Part shown: in pieces, positions 48,471-61,019 of the stretch | Layout of the letters: every line of letters begins with the position of its first letter | Numbering within the stretch: the first letter of the stretch is position 1 | From: Carettochelys insculpta | Taxonomy: Eukaryota > Chordata > Testudines > Carettochelyidae | Direction of reading: 5' to 3' | Length of the DNA: 64,000 nt | NCBI RefSeq assembly: GCF_033958435.1 | Contig: NC_134161.1 | Location: forward strand, 4,960,001 to 5,024,000 | The notes under the pieces: model-generated | The model's input: the letters and a program-made list of their open reading frames with translations, nothing else | The model's database searches: none | Told to the model about the DNA's origin: nothing | Program-made: the position numbers and the translations under genes

Positions 48471-51245
48471 TACACTTAAAATAGTATATCTGAGAATTAT
48501 ATCCCCCATTTAGGTGTTTAAGCAGCAAAAACGATTACAGAGAGTCTATGCATTAAGATGCTCAAGTGTGGATATTTTTATTTACCTGAAATACACAAGG
48601 CAGATATTTTAAAATGCCTCCTGCTCTGGTACAATGTCAGGCAGAGCTATTCTTAGTCCTAAGCCACTTAAGAGTGCTAAATTCCAGTGCTGCTTCACTC
48701 ATCACTTCAACTAGAACTAGATTCTTGTAGTCCCTACATTCAGAATGCAGTCTGCAAGAGCAAAGGACAAGATTTTTTTTCTGATAGGGAAGCATTCTTG
48801 TTCCACTTTTTCCCCACTTATAATCTTGCCCCTATATGTGTATACCTCAATAAATAACAAATCGCAACTGCATTTGCAGATTGCAAATATCAAATAGACA
48901 TTGCAGAAATAAAGCATAGCCTGAACACACAGAAGACAACTACAGTATGGGGTACACCATATTAATTTTAGGACTCATTTGCATTTACGAATTTAAATCC
49001 ATGAGAAGCAACAGTTATGCATCCACAAAGGCTACTACATAGGTCATGAATCATTCTTTAAACTTGATTAAATAATAGTACTGCAGACCTCATCACAAGC
49101 TGCAGTCATGAAAAGATGGAATCCTCATTTCATGGTTACTTGCAACAAGAGTTCCAGTTATTTGCTTCTTATGGAGTTTGTGGTTTTTGTTTAACCTATG
49201 AGTTGCAGTCATAAAAAAATTCTCCATCGATGGTGGTTTTCTTTAAACTCAAATTAATCTAAAAATCAATATAATACATCATCTTTATCCATAGGAAATT
49301 AGCTAATTCAGATGTTCTTTAAGAGATGTATGTTCTTCAAGCAGGCACAAAATAACTATAAACCGATATCCCATCAAAATATTTTTTAAAACAAGCATTG
49401 ACATTCACTCATTATTATGGTTATTATCAAAAAAATTACATTTACAATGTTGGTTCTTCTCATTTTATACAAATTCACTTAGTTTTTACCATTAAACTAA
49501 AAAAAAATTATTTCTACCATGTCTGCAAACACCTAAATATCACTATTATTGGAGAAGATTTGAAATACATTTTGAAATTTTATTTAGGCATTTACTGTAC
49601 TATGTGTCTCGTCACAGACCACCACAATTCTCCCCACGTTCTTCTCCATGGACAAGACACATTTCTTCAGCCCTGCTCTAATACACACACAACATCATGT
49701 CCATTTAACAAAGCAAAACCCTATCAAAACATATTTCATAGTACATAACATTATCTTCCCAGGGAAAGGATAAGAGAAATTAAAACATCAGCAGTGACAT
49801 GTTAGGTACTTCACTTAATACGTTACTGGAAGGTGTTCAGCTATAATGGTGATGGCTGCTGTAGAAGAGCCCACATAGGCTAAACAAGAATTTTTACAGT
49901 ACCACTATAATTAAGTGACATGCATTTTACATGTAAGATTTTATGGAATATAATTTTAACTGTTAACACTACTGCAATTTTGAGTGGAATGATAGGTTAT
50001 GCTGGATGTAGGCTGCACTTGTTTCTTTACAACTGATCGATATCCCTTTTTTCACAGCATGTGTAAGGAGGTTACTGCATCTACATACAATTCATAGGCA
50101 TGTCCTGCTCTGTGAAAGCTGGGTGCATGGCCATTATACCAATTTACATGTATCTTCACTTACCTATGTGATTATTCTGATCATTTTATAGAAAAAGTGT
50201 TGACATGATAAGCAATGGATGTGATCTATGATAACAAGGGACAAGACAGAATCTCAGAACAGTTACCCCAGCTTGGCTCTTTAATCCAGAACTATACGTG
50301 ACGTTGAAGTTCGTGAAAGCATAAAATATTCAAACATAAAATCTGTATCCTAATAACCAATAGTGCATCAAAACAAACCAGACCACTATTACGTCAAAAC
50401 AATCCAGGCATTTGCTTCCTGAAGATGGAAAGGCTCTATTGTAAGACAAAATAGTTTTACGGGGGCCTAGATGAAGTGATTTTTATTTTACAAAGCTGTG
50501 TGGCTTTCACTGTACAGCCCCACTCAAGGATTTATGAAAAACACCCAAAAGCATTGAGTCATCTTCCTCCTAGGTCCCTGAACTCTGATCTAGAATTAAA
50601 CCCAGAGTAACATCTCCACTGCCAATCTATTCACCGTTAGACAAAACTCTGATGTCAGGTGTAAGGATAAAGTGACAACTCTGCAGCTAATCAACCTTTA
50701 AAATTATACATATACAAGCCCCATTGTTTTAAAAAAAGATATGATGCAAGGGTACTGGGGTGAATAGTCAAAAGAAGATTAAACTCCTCCTTTGCAGCGT
50801 AGCTTCTTATTTGGCCCTGCAGTTTCAGAGCTGTTGGAGTATTTCAGTCAATGAAATCTCCATCCATACCTCGACTGTGTTCTGCACTAAATCACTAATT
50901 ACTCTTTAAATCCAAAATTGTTCACATGAAGTTGAGATTCCTGAATATCAACTTACATGGCTGCCTTCAGCACAGTAGTCACTGCTCTGCACCTCACAAC
51001 AAGCAGCCACCAAGCAGCTGGAAATCAACAGTAAGGAGTAACAGCAGCTGAGTTCTAAGTACTATACTAATAAGTGGTGTAAGCAGCAGGACAGAGGGGG
51101 CTTGCTCTGCCTTATACTTGTGATCTCCAAAACAGGCCACTGGTGACAGATCTAGTTGAGAAAAAAGACAGCTTAAAATAAGAAATTGTTAAAGCTTTAC
51201 AACTGTAACTTACTACAATGATTAAAGTGTGTAGATCTCCACACA
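48471..51245. other. Single-copy intronic sequence
   Basis: AT-rich; no gene or repeat recognised. Confidence 0.5.
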
Positions 51246-51254
51246 TTTTTATTT

Positions 51255-51558
51255 ATCAAGTATCGGAGGGGTAGCCGTGTTAGTCTGGATCTGTAACAGC
51301 AACAAAGGGTCCTGTGGCACCTTATAGACCAGGCGTGTCCAACCCGTAGCCCGCGGGCTGTATGCGGCCCTGGACAGCTAGTAAGGCGGCCCCACAAGAT
51401 CGTAAACTTTTAACATTATTATGTGATTTATATACATTAACTATATTATATATTTTATATGCGGCCCAAGACAATTCCTCTTCACTCAATGTGGCCCACG
51501 AAAGACAAAGAGTTCTGTTAGTCTATAAGGTGCCACGGGACCCTTCGTTGCTGTTACG
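51255..51558 (+). mobile_element. Fold-back retroposon 5, TSD tttttattt, carrying a nested element
   Basis: Head at left: tatcggaggggtagccgtgt tagtctgg. Arms tgtaacagcaacaaagggtc to cttatagac (51291-51329) and gtctataaggtgccacggga to gctgttac (51521-51556) pair. The 9-bp tttttattt at 51246-51254 and 51559-51567 flanks the whole. The centre, expected to be the hairpin turn, is replaced by another element (51330-51495). Confidence 0.75.
51330..51495. mobile_element. Nested hAT-like MITE inside fold-back retroposon 5
   Basis: caggcgtgtccaacccgtag cccgcgggctgtatgcggccc is a typical start of turtle hAT MITEs ('caggggtgtccaacc...gcggccc'). The inner part is AT-rich (ttatatacattaactatatt) and a second ...tgcggcccaag and aatgtggccc block marks the far side. 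The right terminus is degraded, so the end is approximate. Confidence 0.55.
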
Positions 51559-51567
51559 TTTTTATTT

Positions 51568-52762
51568 GTGATGCTGGAAGATAAAGAGAGCCCACCTAAA
51601 TGCTTTACAGCCCAAATGCTTCATCTATACCTAATGATATGTACCACTTCAGTTTCAGTAAAATACTTTTTAAGACCTATTAGAGCCTTAGAGAATTAAA
51701 TAAATACATTTAGATACCTTTTGCTTAATGGTTTGTTAGCCTCTTATCACCAACAAATATCAACACACTAGTGGGTACATAATAAATGCTAAATGCCTCA
51801 GAAAGCCAGTAGCAAAGTAGTATGTTTCATTCCAGAGATCATACTCCTCCTACTCCACAGTCTCCTAAATGCAGTCAGTTCACAATCCGTAAAACCATTA
51901 TAGGGATTAAGTTTTAAAAACACCACAAATGAAATATGTTCACAGTAGTGGAATTTTGCAGACTCAGAACAGTTTGCTAACAATACACTGTGAAAACCAA
52001 CCATCAACTATATTTTCTTGCAACTCAAAGGAGAATATAACAAATGTGCTTTTGTCAGTGAGTTCTGTGAATATTTGTAATTATCCAACAGCATTTGCAC
52101 AAGTATTTTTGACCCTGAGTTATATTATGTAACATAGCACAATCCCTGCATGCCAAACTTGCAAATGTTAAGAATCATAAATCAACTACTAAAGGTATAA
52201 AATAGTGACACATTTATGGAGATTTTTAAAATATCCACAAAATTAGTTGTTTATATATAGTATATATCAATGTCATAGCAATAATAATAATTAAATATAA
52301 TGTAGTTATAATTAAGGTGTGACAAAGACAAAAACAACAGTATTCTTAACTGATTCTTTTTACAGTGACATTCCAATCATGAATACCACGTGAGTTCTAA
52401 GGGATTTTGTTTTGCAAACATCATAACTGCTATTATATCAGTATGTCACCATATATTATATTTGCCAAAATAACAACATCTAACTCCCTGGACACCAAAT
52501 CCATAGGGGCCCCTTACAAATAAAAGAAATAGAAAAATGCGACAAAAATAGAGAGGGAGTATCATCCAGGAGTTTCTTTTAATTACTGTTGTCATGACAG
52601 CAACATTATTTAGGCAGAGTTTTTGTGTTATGAAGTCAATTTCTTCTATATACCAGCCACATAAACTGTACTATGCCAGTGAACACATGCAATGACGTGT
52701 ATACAACAAATCACCCCCTACTGAAAAAAACTGCTAAAGATACTAGTGTTTCTTCTCTCTTT
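51568..52762. other. Single-copy intronic sequence
   Basis: AT-rich; no gene or repeat recognised. Confidence 0.5.
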
Positions 52763-52768
52763 TCTTAG

Positions 52769-53191
52769 CTCGGGAGTGGCCAATGTGAGCCTAAAAAGGA
52801 GCCGGAAATTGACCAACATACATTTGCAATGAACCACTGTAATATATCATCATCTGACATCAGTTCCTCTCATTTCCCTGCTTCTCCCTGAACCCCACAC
52901 CTGCTTCCAGCCTCACCAATCAGTGCCTCCTTCTTCCTCCCAGTCCACACCACTTTGTTCATCTGATTCACAGCATGCAGAGTAGTGAGAGGGGAGGAAC
53001 GAGGGAGGGGCGGAACAGGGCAGGAAGGGGTAGGCCCCTTAGGGGTGGGGGTGGAGTAGGGGCAGGGCCTGGGACAGAGTTGTGAGTGGAGCAGGGAGCA
53101 ACATCCTGCCCATTGGAAAGCTAGCATCTTATGCAAGGATCCAAATTAACTTCTGCAATATGGCTCCGGAGCCAATGACTGGCCACCCCAG
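52769..53191. mobile_element. hAT-type MITE
   Basis: Left end ctcgggagtggccaatgtga gcc and inverted right end ctggggtggccagtcattgg ctccggagcc match the hAT MITE start 'caggggtggccaacctgtggctccggagcc'. Sequence next to the right end (catcttatgcaaggatccaa) is also typical of that family. tcttag lies at 52763-52768 and 53192-53197, a shortened form of the expected 8-bp duplication. GC-rich purine interior, no transposase. Confidence 0.8.
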
Positions 53192-53197
53192 TCTTAG

Positions 53198-56100
53198 TGG
53201 AAGAGCACTACTACAATGAGCTCTATAATATGTTCCCCAAATTAAATATTCAGTGGACAAGAATGAAAGCATAGGAGCTTCAGTTCCTGTGATTAAATCA
53301 TGGAAAGACTTTCAAGTTCAAGCAGCTTCACCCAAAATTGGAATACCTAAGTACAAGTATTTCTCTGTAGTCTGTTATTCAAAGGAGGATAATTATATTT
53401 CATACTCCTTCAAATTCACATTATTTCATCTGCAACCTTGCAAAAGTCACATACATTAACAATTTTAGCACGTAACACAAGTAGCAATGTAAAAGAAATT
53501 ACACTGACCATTCGGTAACAAGACATACAGCATAAGCAGTTAGAGCTAAGCTTTACTACAAAATAGCAGACAATATGATTAACTGCAAATAAAGGGTTAG
53601 TTCCATTGATTTGTAGGGAATACCTAATGAAAATTTTCGTTTACCACCAGAACAATACCTTTTCCCCTTGAGAGATATCAGCACCTCCACTTACACAACA
53701 TACACACACACATTTTAGCACTAACAGAAGCACCTAGACACAGGGCCAGATTTGGACACAACTCTGTTTAAAACTGCAGTTGTTGATTATGCCACTGGCA
53801 ACCATGATCATCCACCCCAACTCCAGGCCAGGTGCTGCAGCTCCTACAGTGCATCAACCTACATTAAAATCCTAGTTCTACCACAGGTAAGGGTATTTGA
53901 AATATAATAATCATTCTTCTCCATGGGCTATTGAGAAACTTAGCCAGGGAAATATCTCCCTCTTCAAAATGTAATCAAGTCCTAAAATTTACATTGTATA
54001 ATTTCAAACACAGTATCTTCACTACCTCCTGGAAATGTTTTGTCTGAACTATCAACTTCCCATTACATTAAAAAAAAAACAAGCTCTTCCCTTTTTCGTT
54101 TTCTGAGTTTGCAATAATTGTAAGGAGGAGTGTGACAAAGAGGAAAGAACTTTATTCGCCACTGCAATTCTCTAGTATTATACCACAGTAACAGTCATGG
54201 TACCGTAAGAGTGGAATACTGTGTTGGTGAATCCAGTCTAGGAACATCTTATTCTGAAAAATATGTAGCCTGAAGATTTCCCAGATCGCTCCTTTCCTCA
54301 GATTAGTTTCTGATAAACTCATGACCACTCTAATAAAAACACAGTCCATAGCAAAAAGCAAACACTAAACTTTATACATTTCTCCAGCATTTTATTTTCA
54401 TTCCTTTTTACTCGATATTCACTGATTATTTGCACATCCAATAGAGAATATCTTTAGTGTTGTAGATTACATCACACAATGATGAGTCACTCCCCTTTTA
54501 ACCCAACCTCCAGTCTTCAGGCTCCTTACAAGTTAGGACTGCTCCACATGAAATGAAGTGACCAAATGGGACCGTTCTTCCACAAAACACTGCACTAATT
54601 CTCCCACATTCAGCCTTTCCACTTGAATGGAATAAAAACCCTTTTCAGAAAAACAATTACAATTCCCCCCTTTTTTTTCTCAGGCTCACTATGGGACTCC
54701 TCAGTGCATGCACAATGCAAATAAGGCAAACTTCCTTTCAAAAAGTGATTAATATGCAAAGACAGCCTGCTTTTTAGTGCGATGTGAAGAACCACCAACA
54801 AGCATTTCTAAACTCAGAGGTTTCTTCAATTATTTCCGCTGTTTATTTTTAAACATAAGATTATGCAATAATACCAAACATTGGGACCAATTCGCCAATA
54901 TTTTGTAAACGATGTCAGATTGGCTGTTTTAAATAGGATATAAAAGATTGTAAATTCTTTTTCCAGCTAGGAAAACAAAAACACAAAAAAAATCTAGATT
55001 TTCCAATTGTTCATCTTTAATAATAACACTTGCAGTTACAAAACTTAATGATATTCTTTGAACTCAGAAACAACTCACTGTACATTGCTTTCTAAAATGG
55101 TGAAGGTTCTTCAAATAACACAAATCTAATACTGTTCCTTGCTGCATAGCAGTAATTTTAATGATGTATAATACCAAAGTCTTTGCTACTTATAAACAAA
55201 CATTGCAATACGTACAATTCCTCAAAATGTTTTTCATTGGTGTTTGGACAAGTTACATGAGAAACAAAAGCCCATTCAGAATTAGAGACAAAATTTTTTC
55301 TAACTTCATGAATAAAAAAAGTCTCACCACTCACTCTTCTTCATCTCATCACCTTGTTAACATCTCTTCATTTAAACAACCAGGCCAGGACCCTCCTATG
55401 ACACCAACTTTCCACTTCAAGTGCCAATAAACCACACTTTGCCCAAAATTACCTCAAACTGCAGCTTGAATATATTAGCTCACTCATTTAGCATTATGAA
55501 TCCTTTTGAATGTTTCACAGACTAACCATCCATTTTTATATTTTCAAGCAGTTTTGAAGATTTTTCCTCTTTCGGAAAAAGACTTCAAGTTACAAATCAA
55601 ATAATACCAGACAGACTGCCAAATAACTTCATGTTAAACTTAAAACAGGGACTGAGATAGAAAGGATTACATACCTTTCTTTAATTCTTCAGGGTTGACT
55701 CACGTATCCTACAATGTAAAATTGCTATTCTAACTGAAATATTTACACCTATCCAATACTCCTGTTTTAGCAACAATCTGCACTAAAGAAAATCAACAAG
55801 TCTTATGTACTACATACACAAAAATCATTAGCCTGTGAAAATTATCAGCTCACTATGACTTTTCATGAGCTATTACAAAATAATATACCTATAAACAAAG
55901 CAGTGTTCTTGGTTCAGAAGAGATACATGTGTAATAGTAATAGATATTTAAACAACACATTGCTTAAACTACTTTTGAAAATGTGGTTTGCAACTACTCT
56001 TTCCAAAGTTCTTCAGTTTACTTAATTCAATGTTAAATATTTACTTTGTCCAAATAGATGTGAGCTATTCATGCTAACAAAGCTCTCTCCATCGAAACAG

Positions 56101-59100
56101 ATGATGAAAATCGACAGGAATATTTATCTTTTAAATCTCAAACTAAAGGTGCAAAAGTCTTCAAATTCCGCAAAGTTGTTTATTTTTTGGTTTTCTTTGT
56201 GTTTGTTTGTTTGTTTGTTTTTAAAGACTAAAGATTTTCACTGACACCCAGACTAATGGACAAATCTCCAGGGTCGTTTTTTGGATATTCTTGTCACAAT
56301 GAACTGACACTTGGTACTATCCAATGTAGTAAAGTAAGCATAGTAGTCTAAAATATTTCACATTGTTTTAGTAAAAATCTTTATGAGATCTTTTACTATC
56401 CTACTATTATTACTACTTAGCAGGCAATTCACTTCCTGCCAGTCACTATTTCCTAAGGATTTTATTTCAATTGGGTTTTGAAAGTTCACGTATCAGTTAA
56501 CTTCTTGATAAGACTTAAAATTAAACTGCCCTGTGGAATAGGTAATAGAGGAGATGTAGCATTTTCAAGATTTGTATTCATTCCTTTATAGAAATAATCT
56601 CATACAATATTTATATTAGAGTAGGAGCACTTCAGGGTTTTTTTTTCTTTATATCATTCTAGCTTGTTCGTGTAAGTCAGGACATCTTAGTTATCACATT
56701 ACAGCTCTTTACAGCTGTCTTTTCTCTTCACAAGATAAAATATCTGAAGAGCTGGAAAACTAATTATAGAAGATATTCCATTATCGTAGTTTAAATTCTA
56801 AATCTAATCTTCTCATGTTGCATTTTCAGATACTGGCCTTCATTTCTGTGGCCACCAATTGCAGGTGCAAATAAATGCAGGCTCAGATTTTTGTACCAGA
56901 AGTTTAGGTCACCGTGAGATTGATCAAGAGTACATTCAATTTAACAGACAATTATCCTGGCTTCCATGGACTTTGACATCAGACCTTTATATGCCTAGGT
57001 ATCTCAGATAGTGCTGTCTTTACTCATCACCAGGAGAAGTTCCTGATTGTGGGTAACAAACAGACGCCTAACAAAGCTGATCTGAAAACCTAGTTCTTTA
57101 TTGCTAAATAATGCCTCTGAATACAAAAATCTCGTAGAAAGTTGACGGAAACCTAAACTATCTTTCGGAGAAAATACCGTTACTGCCCAATCTGTCCATG
57201 GCATCCTTGTTTCTTTTGCACATACAACTATGTCTTAGTAGACCAAATGGTTAACAGCTATGTGTATCAATTATTCACCTCTTAAATGTGATGGCTTAAA
57301 AAGCCAATAACTCATTCAGCTAGCAAATACTATGTGACTATTCCCCAAAGTATCTCCTTTAGTGTAGCTTTTGATGTACAATTTTATGACATTGTAGATC
57401 TCAGTGGGAAAGGATGACTGCCTCTCCAAGAAATTAAATGAAGCATTACTGGAAAGATGGTCACTTCCCTCTTCATTTTATTTTTACTACCTCAGACTCT
57501 AGGAGAATTAAATACCCAGCAAAACAAGCCTCCTAAAATCCTACCCCAACATGAACATTTTTCTTTTCTCACTAACTCCCACTACAAGGAAGGGTCTGGA
57601 AGAACAGATGAGCCTCTAGCGCATATCTTAAAGGGCATCAACTCCAAGCATGAAGTCCGAAATCTTCAAATGCCACCACCACAGAAAGAAAACCACTGCT
57701 GAAATAAAACCAGTCTCACCCCCAGACTAATCTTGACAGCATGCTCTCCAAAAACAGACACCAGCAGTACATATGAGGAATTCCTTTCCTATTTGGAGTC
57801 AAAGATAGAAAAAGCGAGGTCTTAATTCAGCAGGCTTTACCTCCAAATAATCTCAAGTGAATGTGCAGTCGCTTATAACAGGACTGAAGGTGGGCCCAGC
57901 TCTGTTCCCCTTAAACCCCTGATTTATCAGGACTAAATATGTTACTGCTTGGTCAGTCAATTGTCCCACAACACATTTTACATGTGACCAAACAGAAATA
58001 ATCACAGACTTTAGAGCTGGAATCCAGTTCCAGACAAAGCTATAAACAAAAATCAATCACCTTGTTCATTTTCAAATGAAGTATTATCTTCTTCAGATGT
58101 GGCCATGTATTTTGGCACAACTTCGGACTGCATCTATATATCTAGTAGTTCCTGGTATAATTCATCCAGCACACTAAAGATCTGTATTCGCATTCTTGGA
58201 CTTGAGAGCCAGCATAAAAAACTAATCTGAACTATAAATAAAAGTATTATTTTCAACTGCAATTTGTACCCCTTGATATCTTATCTCTTCCTCTCTTTAG
58301 GGACTCACCTTCAGTATTGTGAACTAAGAATTACAGTTAAAAATCTCATTCCAGCCGTTGGTAGCGATTCCTTCAGACAGAAATGCAACGCATTAAAAGT
58401 GCCCAAGAGCCCACCATTTGGCTCCCGGAATAACATCAAAAGGCAATGCTACTAATGAGCAGCTGCAGCTGAGGGGCAGCATTTCAACACCAGAAACTGA
58501 AAGAGTACAATGACACCACCACCAAACCCAACTAATTTACATCCCTTTGCATCAACAACCGCTTTCAGATTTGGCAATGGGATTTCCCAAACAAAAGAGG
58601 CTGCGGCCAGCACAAATATGACCTTCAGATTTGCTTCTGTGGGACTTCTGATGTCTAACAGACCTCTACATGCCCTATTTCTTCCCCCCTGCTCCGCCCG
58701 ACCGCTTGCCCACAGCTCGATTTGATAGATTCAGCACTCCTTCCCACCATTCCCCACTCTCAAGTCCATTGCAGACATATGCAAAGAATCTCATTAGAAA
58801 GCAGAGAGATGCCTGGGAGCTGTAGTTCCCATCACAACCGCACCCTTGGCCAGGCTACTCCCAGACATGCTCTATCTTACAGAAGGACCAGCCAATGGTT
58901 TCATGTGGCATTTCAAAAACCTCCAGTTTCAGGGCATAATGTGTTTACTTTCTCAAGTTTTACATCCTCATAATACTAACAAACATGACATTTTGCTTTC
59001 GTTGAAAAGACCTTTTAATAAATTCTTCAGGCACTTGCCTTCATATTAGCTACTGCATATGCCCTGGAAAAAGACAGCTTCTTCCCAAAGCAATTAGCTT

Positions 59101-61019
59101 TAAGTTCATTAAAAATCAGTAACATCTGCCTTCCCATCTATGATCACACAGAACAGAGTTCAGCTACTGAAGGAAGAAATTCATGCCAAAGGATGCTCTG
59201 CAAAAAGAATATGTCAAAAGCCACACCAAAACAAAACCAAAACACTCCATAAACACTCAGAAGTGAAAGTGGTCAACAAAACACAGGGCAGTCTTTTTTA
59301 ACATGAAAATAAATTGTGCTTTTTTTTTCCTTGTGTTTCTTGATGTTCGCTGCAGACTGATGCCAGCAGGTGCAGTATTCTCTTCTCCCATCTCCTCCCC
59401 CATCAATTGGTTCTGCTTTCCTGCCACTCAGCCAATACAATCCCATGGCATTAAAAAGAAAAAAAAAAGTTCATGCCTTCTTTTAAGAACAAATAGCCAA
59501 TCTTTTCTTATGCCCTAAGGCAGGATGGTCTATCTATAAAATGTATTTCTGGATGCCAGCCAAGAAAACACTACGGCACTTTCAGTCTGGAAAGCAGCCA
59601 CAGTCCTTTAACACTCCTGGAAACAAAACACTGGGAATTCATTAGATTGATATTAAATTAAATGTTCTTAAAAATCCACTGGTCATGTCAGAAATCTACA
59701 TGTCCATATGTCACCACTGTACAGTTTATACAAAATGTTCTCTACTATTTAAGAAATCATAGATCTCAGGATGTAAACGAAAAGAGATGAACCATCTGTT
59801 GCATCTATAAATCAGCCTCTGAGTTATAAAAGAATGCTGTTTTAATTTAAAAGCAAGTTAAGGCATTACTATCCCAGGACAGAAAGAAATACAAAAGAGG
59901 CTGTTTTAAAAGACGCAAGAGGAATGCTTTTGTTACCACCCCACTGGGTGACCACTCCTCAGACAATCTGCTATTCAGAGTTTCCTCTTCTATCCTCTGC
60001 TTTATCCTAAATTTGTGTTACTATAAAAAGAGAGAGTTTTTATTAGCATTATCATGGCTGGTGTAGCTCTTTCTCTGCCTTCACGTTTCCCTCACCAGAC
60101 TGAATTTTCCCCCCTGCAAGCTTCCTCATCTCTTGGGGAATGGGGGTGGGAGCAGGAAAAGGTGGCAGAAAGGCTTAGCAAATTAAAGCAGGATCCTTTA
60201 GCTTGAGAGGCACTACAGACGTGCTGAGTATTGCTTTTATGCTCTGCTGTGTTGCTGCTTTGTTTTGACTTGTTAATATGTATATGTTTTTATATTCTCC
60301 ATTTGAAACTGGTTTACCAGTTGTCAGATCTGAGCTGTGCAGCTCCCCAGTCATTGCTATGTTTATTATTGACAAATATGCATATTTTTGAAAAGGACAG
60401 GATAAGATACGCATACATTTTTTTTCTTTAGTGAAGCTTTACTTAATTGGTCTGTTCCCTCGAAAAACACACTTCCTTCCCCCCTCAGGCAACTGAGAAT
60501 GTTTTGTGTGAATGTGAATCTGAGGTGTTTATTGGGGAAAGACAGGTATCTCTAATGATGCTTTGCAGAAGAGTAGTATGTGACCTCTGTGATTGGAGGG
60601 TGTGGCTGGCACAGAAAAGGATGGTGATGGGGGAATATGTCAGTCTCCTTATTTGTTCACATTTGGGTTGTCTGCCAATAAGTAGTAATAAAAACCAGAT
60701 TCAAGAGCAGCTGTGGGATGATACTTATGGTTTGGGGAAGCTGACAGGAGGCAGCTCTGAGTGTGGGGTGTATGGGACAGGAGGCTGGGACAATGGTAAG
60801 ACCGGACAACAACAGGGTGAAGGGTGCAGGGTCTGCGACAGTTGTGGGGTAGGTGCACATTGGTGGCAATGGGTCGGTAATGATGGTTGGGAAGGCGTGT
60901 GCTGATAGGCAAAGCAGAGGCAGTAGCTGCTGTTGAATAGGTGAGGGCCATCAGTGTGGTGTGATGTAATGAAGAGTGATGATACCTGGGAGCCTCAGAA
61001 CAACCGTATGTAGGTCAGG
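53198..61019. other. Single-copy intronic sequence
   Basis: Nearly 8 kb of AT-rich DNA without recognisable interspersed repeats except a GTTT microsatellite (56199-56221). Repeat density is much lower than in 1-53 kb, which is usual close to a developmental gene's promoter. The ORF at 60447-60905 (152 codons) has no known domain. Confidence 0.5.
56199..56221. repeat. (GTTT)n microsatellite
   Basis: Five to six GTTT units. Confidence 0.9.

Noticed and set aside
60447..60905. 152-codon plus-strand ORF
   Set aside because: No start context, no domain, and a long shadow ORF opposite; likely chance.
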